Source of the DNA: Eleginops maclovinus | Lineage: Eukaryota; Chordata; Actinopteri; Perciformes; Eleginopidae | DNA length: 64,000 nt | Assembly (NCBI RefSeq): GCF_036324505.1 | Contig: NC_086349.1 | Location: 23,150,247-23,214,246 of the forward strand | Direction: 5' to 3' | Part shown: piece after piece, positions 54,182 to 64,000 of the stretch | How the letters are laid out: each line of letters begins with the position of its first letter | How positions within the stretch are numbered: the stretch's first letter is position 1 | Notes under the pieces: model-generated | Told to the model about the DNA's origin: nothing | The model's input: only the letters and a program-made list of their open reading frames with translations | Database searches by the model: none | Made by a program: the position numbers and the translations under genes

Positions 54182-56354
54182 GTAAGATACTGTATACACA
54201 CGTGCATGAAATCACGTATGCAAACATACATGCATGCACCTACAGATGCACTCAGACATGCATGGACACTGCAGGCGGGCTCGACAAGTGCACATCCACC
54301 ACAGAATAATGTTTTTACAGTGTGTCTCCTGTATTGCTGTGAATTGCATGTGATGCTGTGTCACTTACCAACAAAAAGAAAGGCCAATTAGTGTCTGACA
54401 TTTAAGCCTGGATGCATTTTGTGCACCACAGATGTATTTGCAGACCTCAAGTATCTAATACTGCTCAGCAGTGCCTCTGGAGCCACAGTGAAAAAAAATG
54501 TTGTTTGTCATTCCTATTGTAGAAGATCAGAAATGTTGGCAAATCACATAAAACAAGGATCTCAAATGTAGTCTTAGATTTCTGCAACAGTGTATAAGTG
54601 AAGATTAATATCCCTGCATTGATACAATTTGTTAAACATTTAATCAAATTGAATGAGAGGGTGCATGACAATGATCTGCCCTACAAGTCAGCCTCTCTGT
54701 CGAGAATTAAGAACAAATGTGAAACTGTCAGTGTCACCTACATCCTAATCAAGCTGCTTTTTATTGCAGTGATCTCCATCTACTGTTCAAACTGAGAAAC
54801 TGCGATGAACTATCTGAAAAGGCAGCATACTGGTGGAAATTAGGTCTCTCATTGAATAGCCACACTAGATAGATCCTTCTGAGTGACTGCTCAGTGGTGC
54901 AAAAAGATACAAAGATATAAACCAATAAAGGCAGCTTATATTGTAAAATTTGACATCGGATGTGGTTTAATGTTTTCGGCTACGTTGGTGTAATGTCACA
55001 TTCTCATGCCGGTGTGTCGTTTCCTCTCAGGTCCCCATCCCTCACACAGTGGTGACATTGAAAAAGTAAGTTCCTGCTTTGATTTACAGTCTTTCACAAG
55101 TGAAGCTCATGGAGCCTCACCTAATGGTCAAAAATCTGAGATGTGAAAAACATTTTTACAAACCATTATTGTGTTAAACACTTCAAATGTGATTGAGGGG
55201 GTTTTGTATTGAGCTGCATTGTGTTATAAATAGTTATTACCATGGATTCTCTGCTGTTTAGGGTGTTGCAGTGGCATGTACACACACTGCCCTGAAGCCA
55301 TGCATTATGGTGCATGATGTGTGTGCTGCTATGCGGCAGAACTAATTGAGCATGATGTGAATCAGGAAAGTTTCAAGTCGGCCGCTGCCGCCTCAGATTT
55401 TACACTTTGCAAGTCGGTTGATCTCCAGCATTTTAACTAATGTACAGTATGTATAATATGAATGAAAATAATCACATAATTGATAAAGATGACACAGATT
55501 AATTTCCGAAAGTGACAGTAAGACGCACTTCAAACCATCCGTTGACCTGAAAACCCAAAGCATTGTGTAACAATATGGTTATATAATGTTACACAATATG
55601 TGACATCTCATATACATATTGTATGCTTCTGGCTGTAATGCTGCATCACTGTGGCAAATCCTTTGTGATTCACATCGACATGTGTTACAATGTGTGATCA
55701 AAGAGGATTTCTGACAACACAATCAGCTGAGGGGAGACAGCAGCTTGCCACTGCCACTCTTGAGATAAGCATGTCTTTCTTCTGGTTACGTTTGAATCAC
55801 ACTCTGCGTTGCTGTTTTCAGGCACCCTGCCGCAAGCTGCTGAATCTTGTCCTGAGGGGTCTGGAGCTGACAATCTTCCAGTCTGACCGTGACATCTATA
55901 TACCCAACTGTGACACCCGTGGCTTCTACAGGAAAAAGCAGGTAGAGTGTCACACTCACCTGTAACTTTCCTGGCTCTTATGTGATGTGAAAATGTGCAT
56001 TTGATGCTGTGTAACTGGTGTATTTCTGAGAGCTGCACCCCACTGCAGCTTTCTTTTCGGTGCATCCAGAGATTTGTCTGTGACCACAGGAGCTGAGAAT
56101 ATGTGACACTTCATCCTCTGAGCCTCTCAGTACTGCGCTATGATGACATATCATTTTCTCTCTCTTCTCTCTCACCACCTTTTCTCCCACTCCCCTCCTT
56201 CCCTTTTCAAAATCTCCCTCTGTCTTTTAACCCCACACAGTGCCGCTCCTCCAAGGGCATGCAGCGTGGCCACTGCTGGTGCGTGGATGAACTCGGCACG
56301 CCTGTGCCCTCACGTGCCAGCGAAGATGGCACTTTACCATGCGATGGGGAGTGA
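53845..56354 (+). CDS. igfbp6: insulin-like growth factor-binding protein 6 (whole gene, 4 exons, 201 aa)
   Basis: Exons 53845-54181, 55031-55065, 55822-55941 and 56241-56354 join in frame with GT-AG introns; the stop is TGA 56352-56354. A hydrophobic signal peptide occupies about residues 1-24 (VVLLLIAHCGSWTGA). The N-domain has GEPCGVYTLSCAKGLRCVPP (61-80) and LLQGRGICA (90-98), the IGFBP pattern. The linker is short. The C-domain (125-200) is a thyroglobulin type-1 repeat with six cysteines (127, 154, 165, 176, 178, 198), IPNCDTRGFYRKKQCRSS and the CWCV motif (176-179). IGFBP6 is secreted and binds IGF-II preferentially. The N-domain has only six mature cysteines (33, 36, 64, 71, 77, 97) and no GCGCCxxC motif. 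Fish carry two igfbp6 paralogues; I cannot tell which this is. Codons upstream of 53845 are open but lack an ATG, and the signal peptide fixes the start. Confidence 0.94.
54182..55030 (+). other. igfbp6 intron 1
   Basis: 849 nt; no repeat or gene identified. The open frame continuing from exon 1 to 54309 is read-through past the donor. Confidence 0.85.
55031..55065 (+). CDS. igfbp6: igfbp6 exon 2 (35 nt)
   Basis: Encodes the linker PHPSHSGDIEK. Acceptor CTCTCAG, donor GTAAGT. Its length (35) fits the phase change from 1 to 0. Confidence 0.88.
55066..55821 (+). other. igfbp6 intron 2
   Basis: 756 nt; nothing identifiable. Confidence 0.85.
55822..55941 (+). CDS. igfbp6: igfbp6 exon 3
   Basis: 40 codons, phase 0 at both ends: first half of the thyroglobulin type-1 domain, from APCRKLLNLVLRG to GFYRKKQ. 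Acceptor GTTTTCAG, donor GTAGAG. Confidence 0.95.
56241..56354 (+). CDS. igfbp6: igfbp6 exon 4 (terminal)
   Basis: 37 codons plus TGA: CRSSKGMQRGHCWCVDELGT and the last cysteine in LPCDGE. Acceptor CCACACAG. Confidence 0.95.
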   Translation, partial: CRSSKGMQRGHCWCVDELGTPVPSRASEDGTLPCDGE

Positions 56355-57745
56355 GGCATGAGTCTGTCCAATTGCTCTGAGCCTGGAGGAAGAGGAGAAG
56401 GTGGAGGAGGAGGAGGAGGTGGTGGAGGAGCAGGAGCACAGGGAGAGGGGGTGGCTTTAGCTTGTGCTAGACACTGCCTGGACAGGAGGTAGCAGGGATA
56501 AACCACTTCCTATGGAAAATACATACCAGTTAACGTTCATGTCCTCTCTAAAGTAAGACACACACACTCACAGTCCAGCAGCAGCAACAATAACATCTGC
56601 CTGAATGTTCAACAGTTGCAGCAGCGTCCTCTGCGTCGTCTGGTGACATGCTGCATGCTCACATTAATGCTCTGTGAACTGCCTCAGTGATCCAAGCGGT
56701 ATTACTCCGAATGATCTCTATATTCCCTGGCTCTTGTCCTGGCTTTCTGGTAGATTTTTATTTTACTTTTTACTTTAGGATAGCTGACACTGCCTGTGTT
56801 TGTTCTGATCTCAGTGGGCTGAAATACTGTTACGCAGGTGATGTGACACAAATGTTTGAAAAATGTGTCTCCCTCACCGTCCTCTCTCCCTCTCTCCAAA
56901 GATACACTGATATCAACATACCTAATTGACAGAATATTTCTTTTCTATTAATTTATTTTTGAGTATGTGTTTCCATCAAGTACTGCTTGAATCTTACAGT
57001 ATATATATGTCAAGTCAGAAAAAATAGTCTTACAAATATGATCCTGGATGCTTTTGTTCATTTTATTTGTCAAAATGGTGTTCTGACTGCTTATTAGTTG
57101 ATTGTTTGTACATATGTTGGATTTTTGTGGTTGACTGTGTGTTCTGAAGTGGCATACAAAAAGCTTACGGCTGTTACCCTTTTCAAAAAGTTGTAAGGCA
57201 TATTTTTATACACGTCAATATAATATTTTATATATGAATTGTTGGTTTATTTAATGAACTACAGTACAATGCCATGTATTTTTATATTGTCAGCAGTTTC
57301 TTATTTAAAGACAGAGATTATTTTATTTCATGTTAGGGGAAGTGTTGTGCTTGAAAGGCACCTTTACGGCAAAACTCATCATATTCATCAGAGCTCTATT
57401 CAACTGCTGCACATCTTATGGTTATATCTCATGTTTTTAATTTCCTTTTATTTATGCTTTGTTTATTTCAGAGTTGAGAATATCCACGTTACTATTATGT
57501 TTTATTTCTGGCACATCATACCACCAATTTTGAGTTCAGTAGAGGAAAAAAAAGATCAAATTTGTTATTGTTATGTCTCTCCCAAGTCCTTGCAAAAGTC
57601 ATGAAATTGTGTGCTATTAAAGTGTGATTAGAATTTATCTATTTCTGAACAATCTTGTTGTGCCAATGTGTGTGCCGTGATGAAAGGTCCATGCACAAAG
57701 GACCTGTAAGATTTGCAAATATGAAAATAAAACATAATGATAATA
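56355..57745 (+). other. igfbp6: igfbp6 3' UTR
   Basis: Begins with a GGA-rich stretch (about 56388-56432), then becomes AT-rich. Candidate poly(A) signals are ATTAAA near 57615 and AATAAA at 57726-57731. Extent is inferred from these signals. Confidence 0.5.
57726..57731 (+). promoter_or_regulatory. candidate igfbp6 poly(A) signal
   Basis: AATAAA about 1.37 kb after the stop codon. Confidence 0.45.
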
Positions 57746-58209
57746 AAAATGGAGAAGAATTAAACATATATTAATATAACAATGGTTGTCGACTCTGTTC
57801 TTTTTATTGGATAAAGGTATTTTTGATTAATTTGAGCAAGTCTGCTGTTTATAATGATGATAAGTTAAAGAAAATGATAACTATTACATGCAATTGTTGG
57901 TTTTAAGTTACACATAAACAAAAACCTCAATATCCCAAATATGCCACTAAAGAAACAGAAAGTACAATTATGTCAGGTTCTTTTACTTAAACCTTAGGCT
58001 ACAATGCATCTACAAGCACTCCATTACAGTTTACAGTTAACAATGACTATTAACTCTAGAAATTAACTTTTTGCATGCAAAACAAGATGATTTTTTAAAA
58101 CAAGATCAGCAAACTGAGAAGTTTCTTAAGTCTCTGAAATGTAGCCTAACTTTTAAGAATAAAAATCGATAGGGTATTTTAAACTGTAAAAGCAGTCCCC
58201 CTTTTTATG

Positions 58210-58283
58210 AGTACTTCAGAATCAGAATCAGAATACCTTTAATAGTCCCACAGGGGACATTTGCATTGTTACAGCAGAAAGGG
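58210..58283 (-). repeat. retroposon 3'-end fragment
   Basis: CAGAATCAGAATCAGAATAC followed by CTTTAATAGTCCCACAGGGG and GTTACAGCAG is a familiar fish LINE/SINE tail in reverse. It is cut by the start of the tandem duplication. Confidence 0.5.
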
Positions 58284-59036
58284 CCAACCACAGCTTAATG
58301 TTACACCCAAGATACTAAAAATATATATACAAAAATCACACAATTGCAAAATACATAAAAATACACAAAAATAAAAGTATAGCAAGTATGTACTTCTACT
58401 TTTGATACATTTAGAAAACAATACCTTAGTATTTCACACTGTTGTAGTTACTTTTATACAAGGATTGAAATACTTCCACCAATGCAGAAATAAGATATTT
58501 AACCCAATAAATAACTATTCTAAATATAATCTTACAAAAGATGTTATCCTAAAAAGCACTCATAAAAATGAGATGATCTGAGCTCTGTGTACAACAATGT
58601 GTTGAGGTAGAAGATGCTAACGCTAGCAACATGCTAACAATGACGGTGCAGCCTGGCTCATGTTAAGCAGGTGTAGAGCAAGCATGTTTACCTCCTTATT
58701 CCATTTTGTTAACATGCTTATATTTGCTAGTTTGCGATTAACAAAAAGCTCATGGGAGGCTGATGGGAATCTAAGTCGTTTTGTAGTTTTAAAAAAAAGG
58801 TTTTTTACACTTCACTTGATCCCCGGCTAACCGCTCTATGGTTTACGCTGCATGATATTTCCCTGAGTAAATGTCATTTGTCACATTTGACTGCTAGAAT
58901 TATACTCAGTCCACTGTTTAACCCTGGCAACTTTAAGCCACGGTTTTAGCAGATCTTTAAATAGCTAACCCCGCAAACTTGATGCCAACCTTGCACCAGA
59001 GCAGGGCTAGCATGCCCAGCGCTAGTTCGAGTTAGC
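58284..59036. repeat. 753-bp tandem duplication, unit 1
   Basis: Runs from CCAACCACAGCTTAATG to GTTCGAGTTAGC. Unit 2 follows at an offset of 753 bases. Confidence 0.95.
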
Positions 59037-59790
59037 CCAACCACAGCTTAATGTTACACCCAAGATACAAAAAATATATATACAAAAATCACACAATTGC
59101 AAAATACATAAAAATACACAAAAATAAAAGTATAGCAAGTATGTACTTCTACTTTTGATACATTTAGAAAATAATACCTTAGTATTTCACACTGTTGTAG
59201 TTACTTTTATACAAGGATTGAAATACTTCCACCAATGCAGAAATAAGATATTTAACCCAATAAATAACTATTCTAAATATAATCTTACAAAAGATGTTAT
59301 CCTAAAAAGCACTCATAAAAATGAGATGATCTGAGCTCTGTGTACAACAATGTGTTGAGGTAGAAGATGCTAACGCTAGCAACATGCTAACAATGACGGT
59401 GCAGCCTGGCTCATGTTAAGCAGGTGTAGAGCAAACATGTTTACCTCCTTATTCCATTTTGTTAACATGCTTATGTTTGCTAGTTTGCGATTAACAAAAA
59501 GCTCATGGGAGGCTGATGGGAATCTCAGTCGTTTTGTAGTTTTTAAAAAAAAGGTTTTTTACACTTCACTTGATCCCCGGCTAACCGCTCTATGGTTTAC
59601 GCTGCATGATATTTCCCTGAGTAAATGTCATTTGTCACATTTGACTGCTAGAATTATACTCAGTCCACTGTTTAACCCTGGCAACTTTAAGCCACGGTTT
59701 TAGCAGATCTTTAAATAGCTAACCCCGCAAACTTGATGCCAACCTTGCACCAGAGCAGGGCTAGCATACCCAGCGCTAGTTCGAGTTAGC
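59037..59790. repeat. 753-bp tandem duplication, unit 2
   Basis: About seven differences from unit 1 over the full length, including GCAAGCATG/GCAAACATG, TATATTTGC/TATGTTTGC, CTAAGTCG/CTCAGTCG, GCATGCCC/GCATACCC and one T indel: roughly 99% identity by eye. The open frame at 59413-59703 lies inside it and has no protein features. Confidence 0.95.
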
Positions 59791-61928
59791 CCACTTTGGA
59801 ATGTGCCAGAATTGTGTCAGAGTGACATTTTTAGGATTGGACAAATCAACATCTTGACCCATTGATTTGTCATCAAATGTAGTACAATTCATCCTGAGGG
59901 GGATAACAAAGTCACCAAATTGCAATCAAAGAGTTATCCAGATATTTCAATCAAAACCACACATTTAGTCTAATGATATAGCACTATGGAGGAAAAGTAT
60001 TGTGATCACTGTTGAATTTGTAGAAATGTATCCCACAGTTTCTGAAAATTGTTCAGTTTTCACAGAATTTGTGGGCCGACTGGCTGTCATTGCCATCCAT
60101 AGAGCCATAGAGCACTATTGCTAATTAAGACAAACACCAAATAAATAATCTTGATGAAACTAACACAACAAAAGAGTAATGAACTGTCCAGGCCTAGGAG
60201 AAGCAGACCTTGTTTGGAATACCAGTAACCCAAATACTTCCTTTCCATTATTCCAAGCGGGTAAATACAGAGCAGAATCTAGAACGAATTGTAAATATTT
60301 ATAAGCAATAGCACAATCAAATGTTTTGTCAGTATGGCGACAATAGTGATAAATATGATGAAGGCAGACAACACTAAATCAGTTGTCTTAACAAATAGGA
60401 AGACTTTGTCACCTGAAGCCCTTGGAAAGCTTACTGTGTATTTCAGTTTGAGGGTTTATGCTCGCATCCCCTATGCAGTGAAACTGAAATTACACATTAG
60501 AGCACATTAGAGTCATGCTGGTTTTCTGCCATTACTACGCACATAAATGATGATTTTCTCTTGCTCTGCATCACAGGGACCAGATACATGCCTGTTTCCA
60601 AGGTAACAGCATAGAATATCCCATTTGTCCATGCGTGATATGAAATGAAGGCCTTGCAGAAAATGAAAGAGGAAGCATGATCCTTTGTAGAATCACACCA
60701 CCACACGTCCTACTTCTCTATGTAGGGTGCTCTGCTATTCTTGGAGATTCTTTTCTGTGTATTGAGCATGATATGCAAGCACAATACATCCACCATTCTG
60801 TATATCTTCCTTAAAAATGACAAGTACGATGTGAGTAAAGCCACAGGAAAATGTCTAATCTAAAAGTAAACATTGGGAAAAGGTGTTTGCAAGCAGATAG
60901 ATTGGAGTGCTTTCATTCTTTAGGTCTAAGATTAAAAATGATGTCTAGAAGGTAAAGCCGATAAAAAGAAAAACTGATAATCAATCCAAAAATATTTCTA
61001 TAACACACTTATTTGTTCTCAAGAACCGAATAAATTGCTTGTCGACATGAAATACATTTTGGGTTGTTCCCTATATTTTACTTTACTATTATTTTTTTCA
61101 TGTATTGGAGACAGCACCCTTGAAGAGCATCATTAAGATGTAAATGTGTCAGATTTAGCCAAAGGGAAAAATAGAGCTCTTGTATGAAGATGTATGTTGG
61201 AAACCGTGCTGCGTTCAAAGCATATTGGAAAGATGAACCTTCTACTCCCAATGAACGCTGACCGGCCTTACATTTGGAAAACAAGATAACTTAGTACTGC
61301 CATACTGTACATTCAAATAGAAAACTAGATTATAGAAAAAGAAAAACAGTAAGTTACCATTCCCTGGAAACTATCGCCTCCAGTGGTTTTACTCTTCACC
61401 TTGCTGCAGTGATGTTAGAGTGCAATCTGCAGAATTGTGACATAACTGTTGCATGAGGTTACAGGTGCAACAAAGCACACTTCTGACCACACCCGACTAT
61501 GACACAGACATGAAACACTGCTTTACCTGTGGTTGAATTAACCTCTTAGTTGCTCATTACAAAACCAGCCTATTGTGAAATGTAAAGTCAAAGAAAATAA
61601 GTTGAGAAAATTGCAAATCATAAGCTAACCGGTATACAAGTGTATGGTGACTTGTATTAACCAGTTTTGGACAGTCACTAAAGTAAGTTCATTTGCTATA
61701 TTCTTATAGGACGGAACAATTGTAATTATCTGAGAATTTGGACCACCTAAAAATGTCAAATGATCATTTGTATTTCCTTTTTCTCCCATTATTTTTCATT
61801 TTATTACTGATTGTTTGTACTTTTACTATACTGTATGCATTGCACTTGTGGTTTAAACAAATATTTTATAATGTATATATTGTGTCCCATTGTCAATTTA
61901 TCATCAATGTTTAACTTAATAACATTTA

Positions 61929-61963
61929 ACAACAACAACACCGACAACAACAACAACAACAAC

Positions 61964-62046
<83 letters not shown>

Positions 62047-62053
62047 TGATGAT
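61929..62053. repeat. (AAC)n-(AAT)n-(GAT)n microsatellite
   Basis: Compound trinucleotide array: AAC units, then about 28 AAT units, then GAT units. The poly-Asn frame is an artefact. Confidence 0.95.
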
Positions 62054-62218
62054 ATCGGTCTCTCATGGCTTTATGGAAGTGGAATACCACATTGCAAGAA
62101 TTCAATTCCCCATTCAAAACAAAACAGCTTCATATTAAACTGTGTGCAGCTCTGTTCTGGTTCTGTCATATCTACAGGTACCTCAAATCATGATGTTATC
62201 CTTCGTTTTTAGGATCTT

Positions 62219-62233
62219 ACTGCCCTCTAGAGG
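62219..62233 (-). promoter_or_regulatory. partial CTCF-like motif
   Basis: Minus strand reads CCTCTAGAGGGCAGT, one mismatch in the core from the CTCF consensus. Weak. Confidence 0.2.
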
Positions 62234-62429
62234 TTAAAATATATATTTTGGGCATCAATGATGAAAGTTGAATCATGATGCATCTGCTTACATGTTAGCA
62301 GTAAGTTAGTAGGATACTGAACACACATAACACTCATGTAGGGTTCAACCAACAAAGCAGTGTGTCTTTATCTATCACTATCCTTTTTTATTGAAAACCC
62401 TGAATTGTCCTGGGCAGGTGGAAGACATA

Positions 62430-64000
62430 CAGTGGGGCAAAAAAGTATTTAGTCAGCCACCAATTGTGCAAGTTCTCCCATTTAAAAAGATGAGAGAGGC
62501 CTGTAATTTTTATCATAGGTATACCTCAACTATGAGAGACAGAATGAGAAAAACAATCCAGAAAATCACATTGTAGGATTTTTAATGAATGAATTGTAAA
62601 TTCCTCGGTAAAATAAGTATTTGGTCACCTACAAACAAGCAAGATTTCTGGCTCTCACAGACCTGTAACTTCTTCTTTAAGAGGCTCCTCTGTCCTCCAC
62701 TCGTTACCTGTATTAATGGCACCTTTTTGAACCCGTTATCAGTATAAAAGACACCTGTCCACAACCTCAAACAGTCATACTCCAAACTCCACTATGGCCA
62801 AGACCAAAGAGCTGTCAAAGGAGACCAGAGACAAAATTGTAGACCTGCACCAGGCTGGGAAAACTGAATCTGCAATAGGTAAGCAGCTTGGTGTGAAGAA
62901 ATCAACTGTGGGAGCAATTATTAGAAAATGGAAGACATACAAGACCACTGCTAATCTCCCTCGATCTGGGGCTCCACGCAAGATCTCACCTCGTGGGGTC
63001 AAAATGATCACAAGAACGGTGAGCAAAAATCCCAGAACCACACGGGGGGACCTAGTGAATGACCTGCAGAGAGCTGGGACCAAAGTAACAGAGGCTACCA
63101 TCAGTAACACACTATGCCGCCAGGGACTTAAATCCTGCAGTTCCAGACGTGTCCCCCTGCTTAAGCCAGTACATGTCCAGGCCCATCTGAAGTTTGCTAG
63201 AGGGCATTTGGATGATCCAGAAGAGGATTGGGAGATGTCATATGGTCAGATGAAACCAAAATAGAACTTTTCGGTAAAAACTCAACTCGTCGTGTTTGGA
63301 GGAGAAAGAATGCAGAGTTGCATCCAAAGAACACCATACCTACTGTGAAGCATGGGGGTGGAAACATCATTCTTTGGGGCTGTGTTTCTGCAAAGGGACC
63401 AGGACGACTGATCCGTGTAAAGGAAAGAATGAATGGGGCCATGTATCGTGAGATTTTGAGTGAAAACCTCCTTCCATCAGCAAGGGCACTGAAGATGAAG
63501 CGCGGCTGGGTCTTTCAGCATGACAATGATCCCAAACACACCACCAGGGCAACGAAGGAGTGGCTTCGTAAGAAGCATTTCAAGGTCCTGGAGTGGCCTA
63601 GCCAGTCTCCAGATCTCAACCCCATAGGAAATCTTTGGAGGGAGTTGAAAGTCCGTGTTGCCCAGCGACAGCCCCAAAACATCACTGCTTTAGAGGAGAT
63701 CTGCATGGAGGAATGGGCCAAAATACCAGCAACAGTGTGTGAAAACCTTGTGAAGACTTACAGAAAACGTTTGACCTCTGTCATTGCCAACAAAGGGTAT
63801 ATAACAAAGTATTGAGATGAACTTTTGTTATTGACCAAATACTTATTTTCCACAATAATTTGAAAATAAATTCTTTAAAAATCAGACAATGTGATTTTCT
63901 GGATTTTCTTTTCTTATTTTGTCTCTCATAGTTGAGGTATACCTATGATGAAAATCACAGGCCTCTCTCATCTTTTTAAATGGGAGAACTTGCACAATTG
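62430..64000 (+). mobile_element. Tc1-like transposon with long TIRs, right end beyond window
   Basis: Starts CAGTGGGGCAAAAAAGTATT directly after a TA (62428-62429). The left inverted repeat runs to about 62632 (AAGTATTTGGTCA). The right one begins at about 63833 with TTGACCAAATACTTATTTTC and leaves the window about 31 bases before its end, so the element is about 1.6 kb. The TIRs match closely over about 200 bp. It encloses one transposase gene, now broken. Confidence 0.93.
62794..63815 (+). pseudogene. Tc1/mariner-type transposase, inactivated
   Basis: ATG at 62794. The first part (to about 63232) holds the paired-like helix-turn-helix DNA-binding region ([38 protein letters not shown]) and the basic LPRSGAPRK linker. 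At about 63233 one base is missing within the DWEN codons, so the frame shifts. The rest continues in the next frame to TGA 63813-63815 with [21 protein letters not shown] and [11 protein letters not shown]. The DD34E triad has D (63249-63251) and D in QHDND, but the glutamate exactly 34 residues later is glycine (GGA at 63627-63629). The two parts together would be about 340 residues, the family's normal length. It cannot be an active transposase. Confidence 0.92.

Larger units (their letters stand above)
57750..62429. other. gene-free spacer downstream of igfbp6
   Basis: Contains a retroposon tail fragment (58210-58280), a tandem duplication (58284-59791), a trinucleotide microsatellite (61929-62053) and a partial CTCF-like motif (62219-62233). 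59.8-61.9 kb is AT-rich with nothing identifiable. Confidence 0.8.

Noticed and set aside
59413..59703. 96-codon frame in duplication unit 2
   Set aside because: The matching frame in unit 1 is broken by a one-base indel and no protein feature is visible.
61811..62212. Poly-Asn protein
   Set aside because: Produced by the AAC/AAT microsatellite.

Overview
The window is vertebrate nuclear DNA and almost certainly from a teleost fish. It has short coding exons with GT-AG splice sites separated by long AT-rich introns. It also has teleost-style DNA transposons (long-TIR Tc1, hAT-type MITEs), a tRNA-derived SINE inside a LINE fragment, and many microsatellites. Three protein-coding genes are recognised. 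No bacterial operon, CRISPR array, phage, rRNA or true tRNA gene was found. Most open frames longer than 60 codons are chance frames in introns or repeats.

Layout. (1) 1-567, + strand: the last coding part of lima1 (EPLIN), followed by its 3' UTR to about 1.25 kb. (2) 1.4-5.1 kb: the tail-to-tail spacer between lima1 and spryd3. It holds a dispersed-repeat copy, a 261-bp MITE with a perfect 8-bp target duplication, and probably the spryd3 3' UTR. (3) 5,119-50,409, - strand: a complete spryd3 gene, 11 coding exons giving a 422-residue protein with two SPRY domains. Exons and frames were assembled by hand, and every intron phase agrees across every junction. About 45 kb of introns carry the repeats. 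(4) 50.4-53.8 kb: the head-to-head spacer, with a CRE and a CCAAT box at the spryd3 end and long CT tracts at the igfbp6 end. (5) 53,845-56,354, + strand: complete igfbp6, 4 exons and 201 residues, with a 3' UTR to about 57.7 kb. (6) 57.8-62.4 kb: gene-free DNA with a recent 753-bp tandem duplication and an AAT microsatellite. (7) 62,430 to the window end: a Tc1-like transposon with about 200-bp inverted repeats, inactivated by one frameshift and by loss of its catalytic glutamate.

The three genes do not form a pathway. LIMA1 is a cytoskeletal actin cross-linker, IGFBP6 is a secreted IGF-II-binding protein, and SPRYD3 is a poorly characterised SPRY protein. In the human genome SPRYD3 and IGFBP6 are close neighbours on 12q13, and LIMA1 is on the same arm but further away. 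Their proximity here is therefore a synteny statement, not a functional one.

I found no convincing undescribed molecular system. The most useful leads are a long CA repeat about 30 nt downstream of a spryd3 splice donor, an igfbp6 N-domain with only six cysteines, a uORF overlapping the spryd3 start codon, the hairpin-rich MITE, the 0.9-kb purine-only tract and the fresh tandem duplication.
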